Below, piece by piece: positions 1 through 6,684 of a stretch of DNA of 18,529 bases. The translations under genes and the position numbers were made by a program. Every line of letters starts with the position of its first letter. Positions within the stretch are counted from its first letter, which is position 1. The stretch is taken from positions 1 to 18,529 of the forward strand of contig JAQBTI010000013.1 in the NCBI GenBank assembly GCA_027624995.1, written 5' to 3'. Source of the DNA: Chloroflexota bacterium (GTDB lineage Bacteria > Chloroflexota > Dehalococcoidia > Lucifugimonadales > CATQGZ01). The notes below the pieces were generated by a model. It was not told where the DNA came from and did no database searches. It was given only the letters and a program-made list of their open reading frames with translations.

Positions 1-384
1 ATTGCCGGAGCTGTCCTCGACAACCTCCGTCACGTCCAACTCTCGGGCTACCGACATCATCACGACCGTGCCGCGGTCCTTGAAGGACCCTGTCGGATTG
101 AGGAACTCCAGCTTCGCCGTGAGCCGGTCCAGTCCGAGAGAGCTCCCAAGAGCCGGGAGTGCGACGCATGGAGTATCACCCTCGCCCAACGAGACGAAGG
201 AGTCAGCATCGTGAACCGGCAAGGGGATTGTCGGCCCCGTCCAGCCGACAGGTTGAGGGCCAACGTGGCCGGCGTCGGTGTACACAACCTCCAGCGTCGA
301 TCCGCAGTCGGGGCACCGAAAGGTAGCCATATCGGTGGGGACTGCGGCCCCGCAGCTCGTACATCTGATATTGAAGTGGGACAA
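1..384 (-). CDS. thrC: Threonine synthase, N-terminal part (runs off left edge)
   Basis: PLP-dependent enzyme that converts O-phosphohomoserine to threonine, the last step of threonine synthesis. The minus frame is open from 384 to base 1 (128 residues, no stop), so the gene is truncated by the window. Seen: two CxxC pairs (C8/C11 and C24/C27) forming an N-terminal zinc ribbon; the GEGDTP motif at about 67-72; and NPTGSFKDRG at 96-105, in which K102 is the PLP-binding lysine. An SSGN phosphate-loop motif closes the visible part. The frame has no ATG before the first CxxC. I chose TTG at 384 because a GAGG lies about 8-9 bases upstream and translation then begins MSHFNIRCTSCG, just before the ribbon. 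ATG at residue 19 would split the ribbon. The gene is divergent from the YihY-family gene. A relative such as another fold-type II PLP enzyme is possible, but the ribbon plus SFKDRG strongly favours ThrC. Confidence 0.88.
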   Translation of the reverse strand, partial: MSHFNIRCTSCGAAVPTDMATFRCPDCGSTLEVVYTDAGHVGPQPVGWTGPTIPLPVHDADSFVSLGEGDTPCVALPALGSSLGLDRLTAKLEFLNPTGSFKDRGTVVMMSVARELDVTEVVEDSSGN

Positions 385-597
385 CTCGACGGCCTCAAGT
401 GGGAGTCGGTCTGGGAATCCGATGGTACTGAGGGGAATCGAGAGTGTCAATTCATAGCCGTGCTTCGTAATCACGGGGACCTCTAGCTTCGTAGATATCA
501 GTACCCGCCTATGCTAACCTTCGGCGCGAGGCCTTTTGCCCTCGTACCGGTTACCCAGTCCGGTTCACAAGTCCCGTCCAGATTCAGGTGGTGGAGG

Positions 598-1545
598 ATG
601 CTGGCGAACATCCGTGGCAACGCGACAATAAGACGCGTCGAGTCGGCTATTCGGCGCCGCACAGACGCGATATGGGAGCCGCTACGGCACAGGTTCCTCG
701 TTGTGCTCGTCGTCCGTACCGTTCAGGAAATGTCCGACGACGACGCCACGCACATGGCCGCCGGCGTGGCCTACTACGCCTTGTTCTCGCTGTTCCCGCT
801 GCTCCTGGGTCTCGTCGCGCTCTTCAATCTGCTGCCCGCGTCTGAGGTGCGCCAGGCGCAGTTGACCGACTTCGCGGCAGAATACCTTCCAGGGTCGGAG
901 GACCTTCTCGATCGCAATATCGAGGTCGGCGGGGCGCTGGGTGTAATCGCGATATTCGGGCTGCACTGGTCAGGGACCGCGATCTTCGGCGCCGTCACCA
1001 AAGTCGTCAACCGGGCGTGGGACGTTCACAAGGACCGTCCTATATTCATCAGCAAGCCGAGACATTTGGCGATGGCGCTTGTCGTCGGTCTGATATCACT
1101 GACTTCTCTTGCCGCGGCTACGTTTGTCCGCGCGGCAGGGGAGTTTGCGCGCTCGGACCTACCGGCGCCGGACTTCCTGGTCGAGCTTGGCGGACAGGTC
1201 TTGCTTCAGACCGGCTCATTCGCGCTGACGCTCATCGGGTTCCTGCTTATCTACAAGCTAATGCCCAACACCAAGACCTATTGGCGCTACGTGTGGCCGG
1301 GCGCGCTGGTCGCGGCCGTGTTGTTCGAGATTGGTAAGGCGGCCTTTTTGTTATACCTAGAGCGCTTCGCAAGCTTCCAGGATGTGTACGAGGCCGTGGG
1401 CGACGTGATCGTCCTGTTGCTGTGGGTTTATGTCAGCAGCCTGATCCTGATCGTTGGCGCCGAGCTGAGCTCGGAATACGGGCGCCTGAGGGAGGGCGTC
1501 GGCCGAGGAGTCCTGCTGCGACGTCGGGCCAGGCCGCCACTGTAG
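598..1545 (+). CDS. YihY/BrkB-family inner membrane protein
   Basis: Integral membrane protein of the YihY/virulence factor BrkB family. The molecular role of this family is not settled: it was formerly annotated as RNase BN, which is wrong. The product is 315 residues from ATG 598. Visible signatures are the early DDDATHMAAGVAYYALFSLFPLLLGLVALFNLLP stretch (split across the first membrane span), then GVIAIFGLHWSGTAIFGAV, a polytopic middle, and the late GDVIVLLLWVYVSSLILIVGAELSSEY segment typical of the family C-terminus. About six hydrophobic spans are present. The tail is Arg-rich and probably cytosolic. The frame is open back to ATG 511, adding 29 residues. I prefer 598 because the extra residues look non-conserved, although GGAGG directly abuts that ATG, which is closer than ideal. 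The gene stands apart from the MFS gene 86 bases downstream. Confidence 0.85.
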   Translation: MLANIRGNATIRRVESAIRRRTDAIWEPLRHRFLVVLVVRTVQEMSDDDATHMAAGVAYYALFSLFPLLLGLVALFNLLPASEVRQAQLTDFAAEYLPGSEDLLDRNIEVGGALGVIAIFGLHWSGTAIFGAVTKVVNRAWDVHKDRPIFISKPRHLAMALVVGLISLTSLAAATFVRAAGEFARSDLPAPDFLVELGGQVLLQTGSFALTLIGFLLIYKLMPNTKTYWRYVWPGALVAAVLFEIGKAAFLLYLERFASFQDVYEAVGDVIVLLLWVYVSSLILIVGAELSSEYGRLREGVGRGVLLRRRARPPL

Positions 1546-1559
1546 GCCCGGAGGCGGGC
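1546..1559 (+). terminator. Short GC hairpin right after the YihY stop (weak terminator candidate)
   Basis: GCCCG and CGGGC arms (1546-1550 and 1555-1559) enclose a GAGG loop immediately after the TAG at 1543-1545. There is no T tract, so intrinsic termination is doubtful. Confidence 0.25.
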
Positions 1560-1619
1560 TAGGCATCGCGCGACCGCCCACACGCGACCCGCATGCTCTT
1601 CGGCCCATTAGACATTTGG

Positions 1620-1625
1620 TAAACT
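1620..1625 (+). promoter_or_regulatory. -10 element for a probably leaderless MFS mRNA
   Basis: TAAACT lies six bases before ATG 1632, so transcription would begin at or within a base or two of the start codon. No Shine-Dalgarno sequence precedes the ATG, which fits leaderless expression. No convincing -35 hexamer is present at the expected distance. Confidence 0.4.
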
Positions 1626-1631
1626 TGCCCG

Positions 1632-2921
1632 ATGCGGACGGAACACACAATTCCCGACCGGAGCCCCGACGAAGTGAGGACCACTGGCGGGGTTTTCTAC
1701 GGTTGGACCCTGGTCGCTGTGGCAGGTTTCCTCCTCACGCTAATGTCCCTGACGGTCTTCCAGGGCCTAGGAACGTTTGTCGTGGCCCTTCAAGACAAGT
1801 TCGGATGGAGCCGGACCACCATCTCCGGCGCATTCGCTCTGGCCCGGGCTCAGGGATCGATCGTCGGCCCATTCGAGGGCCTACTGATCGACCGCGTGGG
1901 CATCAGGAAGATGGTCTTCATCGGCTATTCGATGATGGGAGTCGGCTTTATCCTCCTATCCCAGATCGACCACATCTGGCAGTTCTATGCCGCGTTCACT
2001 GTGGTCACCGTCGGCTCCGGTCTCAGCGGGTGGCTGGCCATGATCACGCTGGTCAACAACTGGTTCATTCGTAAGAGATCGATCGCCATGGCCACGGCGA
2101 TGAGCGGGGTCCACATAGGCGGTTTTCTGGTTCCCGCCCTCGCCTTCGGAATCGACTCACAGGGGTTTCGGACTACGACGATGTTCATCGGAATCCTCAT
2201 CCTGGCCGTAATCGTTCCGGTGACCAAGATGATCCGAAACAAGCCGGAGGACGTCGGCCTGCTACCTGATGGCGTGCCACCGGCTCCGCCGCGATCCGTT
2301 GGCGTCGAAACGCCCGCGGCCGTCGTCGATGGGGAGCCCGACTTTACGGTGCGCGAGGCCCTCCGCACCCCCGCCTTCTGGCTCCTCATGCTCGTGCAGC
2401 TCTCCTCCAGCGTGGCGACGGTCTCGTTGGCGACTCACCTTGTGCCCAAGCTCACCGACATTGGGATGTCCTTGGGAAGCGCCGGCATCGTCGTCCTGAC
2501 TTCGACCGCCGTAGCCGTGCCATCGCAGTTCGTCTTCGGCTACATCGCCGACCGTTTTTCGAAACCGCCGATCATCTTCTTGCTACTCACCCTTCAGGCC
2601 ACGTCGCTCGTTGTGATCGCGATGGCAGACAGTGTAAGGACGGCCTACCTCTTTGCCATCATGTACGGCATCTCTTTCGGGGGCCGGATGCCGCTAACGA
2701 CGTCGATCAGGGGAGACTATTTCGGCCGCAGAGCGTTTGCGACAATAACCGGACTATCATTCGTGCCCAATAACGCATTTACGATTGCCGCACCGCTATT
2801 TGCCGGGTACATGTTCGACCAGAGAGGCTCGTACGTCATCCCCTTCACCGTCTTCGCGGCGATGAGCTACTCCGGGGCCATCGTCGCACTGTTCGTACGC
2901 AAGCCCAAGCATCCCAATTGA
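1632..2921 (+). CDS. Major facilitator superfamily transporter, oxalate/formate antiporter-like
   Basis: Secondary transporter in the cytoplasmic membrane, 429 residues, normal for a 12-span MFS carrier. Seen: a first span starting FYGWTLVAVAGFLL; the loop 2-3 signature in GLLIDRVGIRKM (an MFS motif-A variant with Asp and Arg kept); a central hydrophilic loop at about 205-240 (RNKPEDVGLLPDG and a Pro/Ala stretch); and a second half beginning REALRTPAFWLLMLVQL. The RNKPEDVGLLPDG loop and the FW in the second half resemble the OFA/monocarboxylate branch, so a small organic anion is a plausible substrate. The substrate itself cannot be read from sequence. The start is ATG 1632, which has no Shine-Dalgarno but a -10-like TAAACT just upstream. 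The gene stands alone and ends before a strong terminator. Confidence 0.88.
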   Translation: MRTEHTIPDRSPDEVRTTGGVFYGWTLVAVAGFLLTLMSLTVFQGLGTFVVALQDKFGWSRTTISGAFALARAQGSIVGPFEGLLIDRVGIRKMVFIGYSMMGVGFILLSQIDHIWQFYAAFTVVTVGSGLSGWLAMITLVNNWFIRKRSIAMATAMSGVHIGGFLVPALAFGIDSQGFRTTTMFIGILILAVIVPVTKMIRNKPEDVGLLPDGVPPAPPRSVGVETPAAVVDGEPDFTVREALRTPAFWLLMLVQLSSSVATVSLATHLVPKLTDIGMSLGSAGIVVLTSTAVAVPSQFVFGYIADRFSKPPIIFLLLTLQATSLVVIAMADSVRTAYLFAIMYGISFGGRMPLTTSIRGDYFGRRAFATITGLSFVPNNAFTIAAPLFAGYMFDQRGSYVIPFTVFAAMSYSGAIVALFVRKPKHPN

Positions 2922-3040
2922 GTCGCGACGGAAGCCGATGACAGTGTTGGGGCGAAGTCTGGTTCCGCCGTTCGACCGCTTCTGAGAGCAGTTGCGGCCA
3001 AAAGCCGCTGATGGGGCGTCTGGGACTGATGGCAGAACTC

Positions 3041-3072
3041 AAAACCCCCAGACTAAAGTCCGGGGGTTTTTT
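3041..3072 (+). terminator. Strong bidirectional intrinsic terminator
   Basis: AAAACCCCC (3041-3049) pairs with GGGGGTTTT (3062-3070). An inner GAC/GTC pair closes a TAAA loop, and six T's follow in all. The A-run on the left serves the same function for the opposite strand. It sits between the convergent MFS gene (ends 2921) and ino1-like gene (ends 3116), so it can stop transcription from both sides. Confidence 0.88.
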
Positions 3073-3115
3073 CTCCTGTCTGAGTCTTGGCCGAGCCGGG
3101 GGACAGAGGCACCAG

Positions 3116-4636
3116 TCAGTCCTGACGGTAATACTCCATGCCAAGATGGGTCACCTGGTCAGCCCCCATGAGCCATCTGAGAGTATTCTTGAGCTTCGTC
3201 TGCTGTATGAACAGGTCGTGCTCCGGATATACGTCCGGAGAATGCTGAGGGCTCTTGAAATAGAAGGACAGCCATTCTTGTATCCCGCCCATTCCGGCCC
3301 GGTGCGCCAGGTCCATGAAGAGGGCAAGGTCGAGCACCAGGGGCGCAGCAAGAATGGAGTCGGAACAGAGGAAGTTGATTTTCAACTGCATCCGCCGGCC
3401 CAACCATCCGAAGATGTCTATGTTGTCCCAGCCCTCTTTGTTGTCGCCGCGTGGCGGGTAGTAGTTGATCCGGACCTTGTGGTACACATCGGCATACAGT
3501 TCCGGGTATAACTCGGGCTGAAGAATGTACTCGAGTGCGCCGAGCTTGGACTCTTCCTTTGTTTTGAAGTTCTCAGGCTCGTCGAGGACTTCACCGTCCC
3601 GGTTGCCGAGGATGTTGGTAGAGAACCAACCAGACACGCCCAGCATTCTTGCCTTCAACATGGGCGCAATCACCGTCTTGACAAGCGTCTGGCCGGTCTT
3701 GAAGTCCTTGCCGCAGATCGGGACGCCACGGTCTCTCGCGAGCTTTTCTATCGCTGGGACGTCGACCGTCAGATTAGGCGCGCCGTTTGCGAAAGGAACG
3801 TCTTCCATGAGGGCGGCGTAGGCATAGACCATTGAAGGTGGGATATTCGCGTCGTTGTCTGCAAACGCGCCCATCAGATCTTCGAGGCTCTGGTGCACTT
3901 CGGACTCGGTAATGAATTTTTCGGTCGATGCACACCACACCATGACAAGGCGGTCGCAGTGATTGGCGGCCTTAAATCGACGTATGTCTTCGCGGACAGC
4001 CTCGACGAGTTCGAGCTTCGTCTGGGCGGCTTTCGTGTTGGTGCCATGGATCCGCTTTACGTAGTCGCCGTCGAACACAGCCGGCATCGGTTCGATGGAC
4101 TTCAAGAAATCCGCGATTGGTTCGATATCTTGATAGCGGTCCAGGACACCGCACTTCACGGCCGCCTCATAGGCGTTGTCGGGAATCGGGTCCCAGGCGC
4201 CGAATACGAGCTGGTCGAGGCCCGCAAGCGGAACGAAGTCTCGTATCAGTGGAGTCTTATTATCCGTACGCTTGCCCAGGCGGATAGTCGACATTTGCGT
4301 GATTGATCCAACAGGCTGCCCCATACCCCTCCGGATATGCTCTACACCGGCGATAAAGGTCGAAGAGACAGCGCCAAGGCCGACCAGTAGCACTCCGAGT
4401 CTGCCATCCGCGGGCTCGATTTTGGGCGTTTGAATCGTAATGAAGTCCTTGGGTTCGAGGGCGATGCCCTGCTCGACCGCCAACTCCATGAGCCGGTCAT
4501 GCCATTGGACCGGGATTCGACCGGTCTTGGCCCAATGCTGGACGGTACTCTGGCCCTTGCCAAGAAGGCTAGCCAAAGACGACTGGCCGCCAAATCGCTG
4601 GATGATTCGCTCCGCAGGGTTCATGGTATTGTTCAT
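3116..4636 (-). CDS. ino1: Myo-inositol-1-phosphate synthase with N-terminal helix-turn-helix domain
   Basis: NAD-dependent enzyme of about 506 residues that isomerises glucose-6-phosphate to inositol-3-phosphate, the entry point to phosphatidylinositol lipids and inositol-based solutes or thiols. Catalytic part: Rossmann motif GVLLVGLGAVSS at about 81-92, LGNRDG near 344-348 and CSDSILAAPLVLDLALF at 424-440, all hallmarks of the family. Unusual part: residues about 6-65 (PAERIIQRFGGQSSLASLLG..TVQHW..GRIP) form a Cro/YdaS-like helix-turn-helix, similar to small stand-alone 'carph-isopro' DNA-binding proteins as I recall them. It precedes the enzyme in one uninterrupted frame. Start: ATG 4636 is preferred because a promoter places +1 at or next to it. 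ATG 4624 and TTG 4654 are alternatives, and none has a Shine-Dalgarno. Downstream is the terminator at 3041-3072. The upstream neighbour on the same strand is a hemerythrin-like gene 194 bases away. Confidence 0.9.
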   Translation of the reverse strand: MNNTMNPAERIIQRFGGQSSLASLLGKGQSTVQHWAKTGRIPVQWHDRLMELAVEQGIALEPKDFITIQTPKIEPADGRLGVLLVGLGAVSSTFIAGVEHIRRGMGQPVGSITQMSTIRLGKRTDNKTPLIRDFVPLAGLDQLVFGAWDPIPDNAYEAAVKCGVLDRYQDIEPIADFLKSIEPMPAVFDGDYVKRIHGTNTKAAQTKLELVEAVREDIRRFKAANHCDRLVMVWCASTEKFITESEVHQSLEDLMGAFADNDANIPPSMVYAYAALMEDVPFANGAPNLTVDVPAIEKLARDRGVPICGKDFKTGQTLVKTVIAPMLKARMLGVSGWFSTNILGNRDGEVLDEPENFKTKEESKLGALEYILQPELYPELYADVYHKVRINYYPPRGDNKEGWDNIDIFGWLGRRMQLKINFLCSDSILAAPLVLDLALFMDLAHRAGMGGIQEWLSFYFKSPQHSPDVYPEHDLFIQQTKLKNTLRWLMGADQVTHLGMEYYRQD

Positions 4637-4640
4637 AATT

Positions 4641-4673
4641 GAATACGGTACCAATATTTTCGGTATTCGTCAA
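4641..4673 (-). promoter_or_regulatory. ino1 promoter with embedded inverted repeat (autoregulatory operator candidate)
   Basis: On the minus strand a -35 TTGACG (4673-4668) and a -10 TACCGT (4650-4645) are separated by exactly 17 bases. Eight bases separate the -10 from ATG 4636, so the mRNA would be leaderless or nearly so. GAATAC (4668-4663) and GTATTC (4646-4641) are perfect 6-bp inverted arms that sit in the spacer next to the -35 and across the -10. A protein bound there would block RNA polymerase. The HTH domain of the encoded enzyme is the obvious candidate binder, but that is inference. Confidence 0.6.
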
Positions 4674-4830
4674 GCCTCACGTGTCAGGCCAGGCCCTGGG
4701 AGGTGGGGCGCCGCATGTCGAGCGCGCATGCCGTGGAGGCGCAGAGTGCGCTAGGTGGGTGGATGGACCTCGAGTACGTTCCGATTCGAGGCCAGGAGGT
4801 AGGCCCTCCCTCAGTCCGATGCCGCTCGAC

Positions 4831-5547
4831 TCAACTCGCGGGTGAGACCAGCCAAGCCGGGCCGTTCTTCGGGGTGGTCAGAAGCTCGCGCTCAGCGGGG
4901 GCAACGTTCTCGGCAACCCAGTCAAGGACCCAGGTGGGCTCCTCGGAATCCTCGTCTATCAGCAGGTGGCGCGCTATCTCCTGCTGCTCCTCAAGACTCA
5001 GGCGCGCCTCGACCTCTGGCAGGACGAAGGCCTCCTCGCTCTCGAGGTGATCGTCTTGACAGATCCTGAGGGCTACGACCTTGCCATAGAGGTGCCTGCG
5101 TGTCCTGGCGATAACCCTGGTCCTGCCGATCTCGCCGTTCAGAACGTCCAGAACATCTTCCAGCTTCTCCAGAAGCTCGTGATGCTGCTCTTCATGCAGG
5201 GCGATGGCGGCAGCTTTTACGTGATGCTCCAGGCCTTCCTCGTCGCGCTCGTTCAGGTATTCAACGAGACCGTCGGCCAGCCCACCGAGCTGGGCGTGCT
5301 CCGACTCGTTAGCGCGGGCAGGCTCGAAATCCGTCAGCGGAAGGGTCATGTATCGGTCCTCGATGTCTGCGTGGTACATCAAGGCCGTTGCCCAGAAATT
5401 GAAGGCAGCCCGGAAGTTCTGGAGGCTGTCGCCCTCCTGATAGTCTTCAATGATCCTCTGCACGCGGCCCGCCTCGGCGGACAGCGCCTTGTGGATCAGG
5501 GCCATTACCCGTATCGGAGCGCTTGGCTCAGCCGTCTGTTCAGTCAT
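4831..5547 (-). CDS. Hemerythrin-like (HHE) domain protein
   Basis: Predicted cytosolic protein of 238 residues, all-helical, with the metal-ligand pattern of hemerythrin/HHE proteins: H19 in IHKALSAE, H59 and E63 in YHADIED, H84, H118 with H122/H123 in HEEQHHELLEKLE, H152, and H167 with E171 in DDHLESEE. The repeated H..HxxxE spacing suggests two four-helix modules or one elongated diiron site. Known roles of the family are binding O2 or NO, sensing, or iron handling. Which applies here cannot be told. The start ATG 5547 leads into MTEQTAEPSAPIRVMALIHK. The frame stays open to TTG 5661, but those 38 extra residues fall in a region with strong RNA-structure potential, so I treat it as leader. 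A GGAAGG lies about 12 bases upstream of the ATG. Confidence 0.8.
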   Translation of the reverse strand: MTEQTAEPSAPIRVMALIHKALSAEAGRVQRIIEDYQEGDSLQNFRAAFNFWATALMYHADIEDRYMTLPLTDFEPARANESEHAQLGGLADGLVEYLNERDEEGLEHHVKAAAIALHEEQHHELLEKLEDVLDVLNGEIGRTRVIARTRRHLYGKVVALRICQDDHLESEEAFVLPEVEARLSLEEQQEIARHLLIDEDSEEPTWVLDWVAENVAPAERELLTTPKNGPAWLVSPAS

Positions 5548-5596
5548 CTGACCAGTGACCTTCCTGCAGGGGTACTGCCCGAACGTTACCCCAACA

Positions 5597-5640
5597 AATC
5601 GGAAACTTAAAGGGCCTGTTTCGACCCTTTTAATCCGATT
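5597..5640 (-). promoter_or_regulatory. Large leader hairpin upstream of the hemerythrin-like gene
   Basis: AATCGGA (5597-5603) pairs with TCCGATT (5634-5640), and TTAAAGGG (5607-5614) pairs with CCCTTTTAA (5625-5633) with one extra base. A 3-base AAC bulge interrupts the stem, and a loop of about 10 bases closes it. It lies inside the predicted 5' untranslated leader (about +1 at 5666, start codon 5547). It could be a cis-acting RNA element or a protein-binding palindrome. Confidence 0.45.
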
Positions 5641-5672
5641 CCTGAAATCGCACACATGCAAAGATAGTCATG

Positions 5673-5701
5673 AACCTACACCCATCTTATTCCAGTGTCA
5701 A
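5673..5701 (-). promoter_or_regulatory. Promoter of the hemerythrin-like gene
   Basis: On the minus strand a consensus -35 TTGACA (5701-5696), a 17-base spacer and a -10 TAGGTT (5678-5673) point left. They predict transcription from about 5666 and a leader of about 120 bases before ATG 5547. Confidence 0.5.
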
Positions 5702-5788
5702 CCTGACCCAAGGCGAGTGATTCTCCAGCCCTGATCCGATTGGTAGGATGCTGGACATACAAACGTCTCGTATGGGCGGCGGTTAATC

Positions 5789-6142
5789 GTGGAGAAGCGA
5801 GAGTCGTTGGGCAGGTTGTACTCTAATCCGGGCTCGACTGACCCCTCAGCTTACGAGCGATTGGACGAGTGTACCGATCCTGACGGCAGGATAGAGCAGC
5901 TTATGTGGGGACTCGCGCCCATCTCCGGCAAAGTGGGGTTGGACATTGGCGCGGGATCGGACTTCCACACGGTGAAGTTATACCAGCGAGGCAGCCCAAG
6001 TGCTGACAGGGGAGTGGCGGAGCAGATACTACTTTGAATGGACTTCCCAGACCAGTACCGCGAGTTCATGGCCGATATCAAGGGGTCCGAGCTAACATAT
6101 AGCGCCCGCTTGTCCCACTTCCAGAAGCCGGGATCAGCCTAG
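5789..6142 (+). pseudogene. Decayed SAM-dependent methyltransferase remnant
   Basis: From GTG 5789 the frame reads MEKRESLGRLYSNPGSTDPS and then PISGKVGLDIGAGSDFHTVK, which is a class I methyltransferase motif I (the SAM-binding glycine loop) in its usual setting near the N-terminus. Soon after, the frame loses sense and stops at 6035-6037. In the +1 frame, about 5985-6045 reads SEAAQVLTGEWRSRYYFEW. A one-base shift then continues as DFPDQYREFMADIKGSELTYSARL to TAG 6140-6142, which looks like a methyltransferase C-terminus. Together only about 117 codons remain, against the usual 200-270, so most of the core fold is missing and at least one frameshift is present. The 3' end overlaps the convergent RHH-like gene by four bases. 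No function is expected. Confidence 0.55.
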
Positions 6143-6567
6143 GACTCCTCGCTCGTTTCCGGTGTCTGCTCCCTTTCGTCTTCCAGCAGCCTTTTCAGCT
6201 CCTCCCTGGTCTTTCTGATCTGTTCCAGTTTTTCGGCCATGGTGTCGAATAGACCCTGTTTGGCCTTGATGCCCTCGGCGATCAGGAATGCCGCCGCTTC
6301 TGAACGGCTGCCGGCGATATCGGCCTCCACCAGCTCGTCTACTCGAGCCAGGCTCTCCTTGTTCATCCTGACCATCACGACACTGTCACGCGCCGAGCGC
6401 GCTCCGTCCAGTGTGTCCTTGATCGCATCCTTCAGGCTCTCTCCGACCGATTCGGCGGCCTGTGACCCCTTGACCACCGCGACCTTGATGACCTTGTTCG
6501 CGTCTCCGATCAGCGACTCTATCTCGTCCCTCAGGTTCCCTTCGTTGTCCTTCGAGTCTTGGCCCAT
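6139..6567 (-). CDS. Ribbon-helix-helix-like protein of unknown target
   Basis: Product of 142 residues from ATG 6567. The centre reads SVVMVRMNKESLARVDELVE followed by GSRSEAAAFLIAEGI. This is the pattern of a ribbon-helix-helix DNA-binding fold: a short strand, helix A, a turn, then helix B beginning with the SRSEA cap. Before it lies an amphipathic helix (about residues 10-60), and after it a charged helix (KLEQIRKTREELKRLLEDE) likely to form a coiled coil. The protein is longer than minimal Arc/CopG/antitoxin proteins, and no toxin gene is adjacent. ATG 6567 is chosen over GTG 6579 because GGAGG lies five bases before the ATG and overlaps the GTG. A 16-bp palindrome covers its promoter, suggesting autoregulation. 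A structural role such as nucleoid association cannot be excluded. Confidence 0.7.
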   Translation of the reverse strand: MGQDSKDNEGNLRDEIESLIGDANKVIKVAVVKGSQAAESVGESLKDAIKDTLDGARSARDSVVMVRMNKESLARVDELVEADIAGSRSEAAAFLIAEGIKAKQGLFDTMAEKLEQIRKTREELKRLLEDEREQTPETSEES

Positions 6568-6585
6568 TTCACCCTCCACGTAATT

Positions 6586-6603
6586 TACTTACGTGTAAGT
6601 ATA
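6586..6603 (-). promoter_or_regulatory. RHH-like gene promoter -10 and overlapping 16-bp palindrome
   Basis: TACTTAC-GT-GTAAGTA (6586-6601) has perfect 7-bp arms around a 2-bp centre. The minus-strand -10 TATACT (6603-6598) overlaps its upstream edge and the predicted +1 (about 6591) falls inside it. No strong -35 is visible. Half-sites of this size fit RHH dimers, so self-repression is the simplest reading. Confidence 0.55.
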
Positions 6604-6645
6604 CCACGCTCGAATTGGGCGAGCCCTACGGAAGCTTCGCGCAGC

Positions 6646-6681
6646 TTGACACAGGGATTCAGGCGGACGTATCATCCGCCT
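6646..6681 (+). promoter_or_regulatory. Promoter of the DAHP synthase transcript, with inverted repeat over the -10
   Basis: A consensus -35 TTGACA (6646-6651), an 18-base spacer and a -10 TATCAT (6670-6675) predict +1 near 6682. AGGCGGA (6661-6667) and TCCGCCT (6675-6681) are perfect 7-bp inverted arms that bracket the -10, an ideal place for a repressor. Confidence 0.6.
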
Positions 6682-6684
6682 ATA

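Noticed and set aside
211..486. Plus-strand open frame opposite threonine synthase
   Set aside because: It is the complement of a clearly coding minus frame (zinc ribbon, SFKDRG) and has no recognisable motif.
3011..3511. Plus-strand 166-codon frame at the ino1 3' end
   Set aside because: It begins inside the terminator region and runs antisense to conserved Ino1 sequence.
4966..5610. Plus-strand 214-codon frame opposite the hemerythrin-like gene
   Set aside because: The minus frame has the full set of metal ligands. The plus frame is the expected complement in GC-rich DNA.
6139..6567. Toxin-antitoxin system involving the RHH-like protein
   Set aside because: No adjacent small toxin-like gene exists on either side: the neighbours are a methyltransferase remnant and DAHP synthase.
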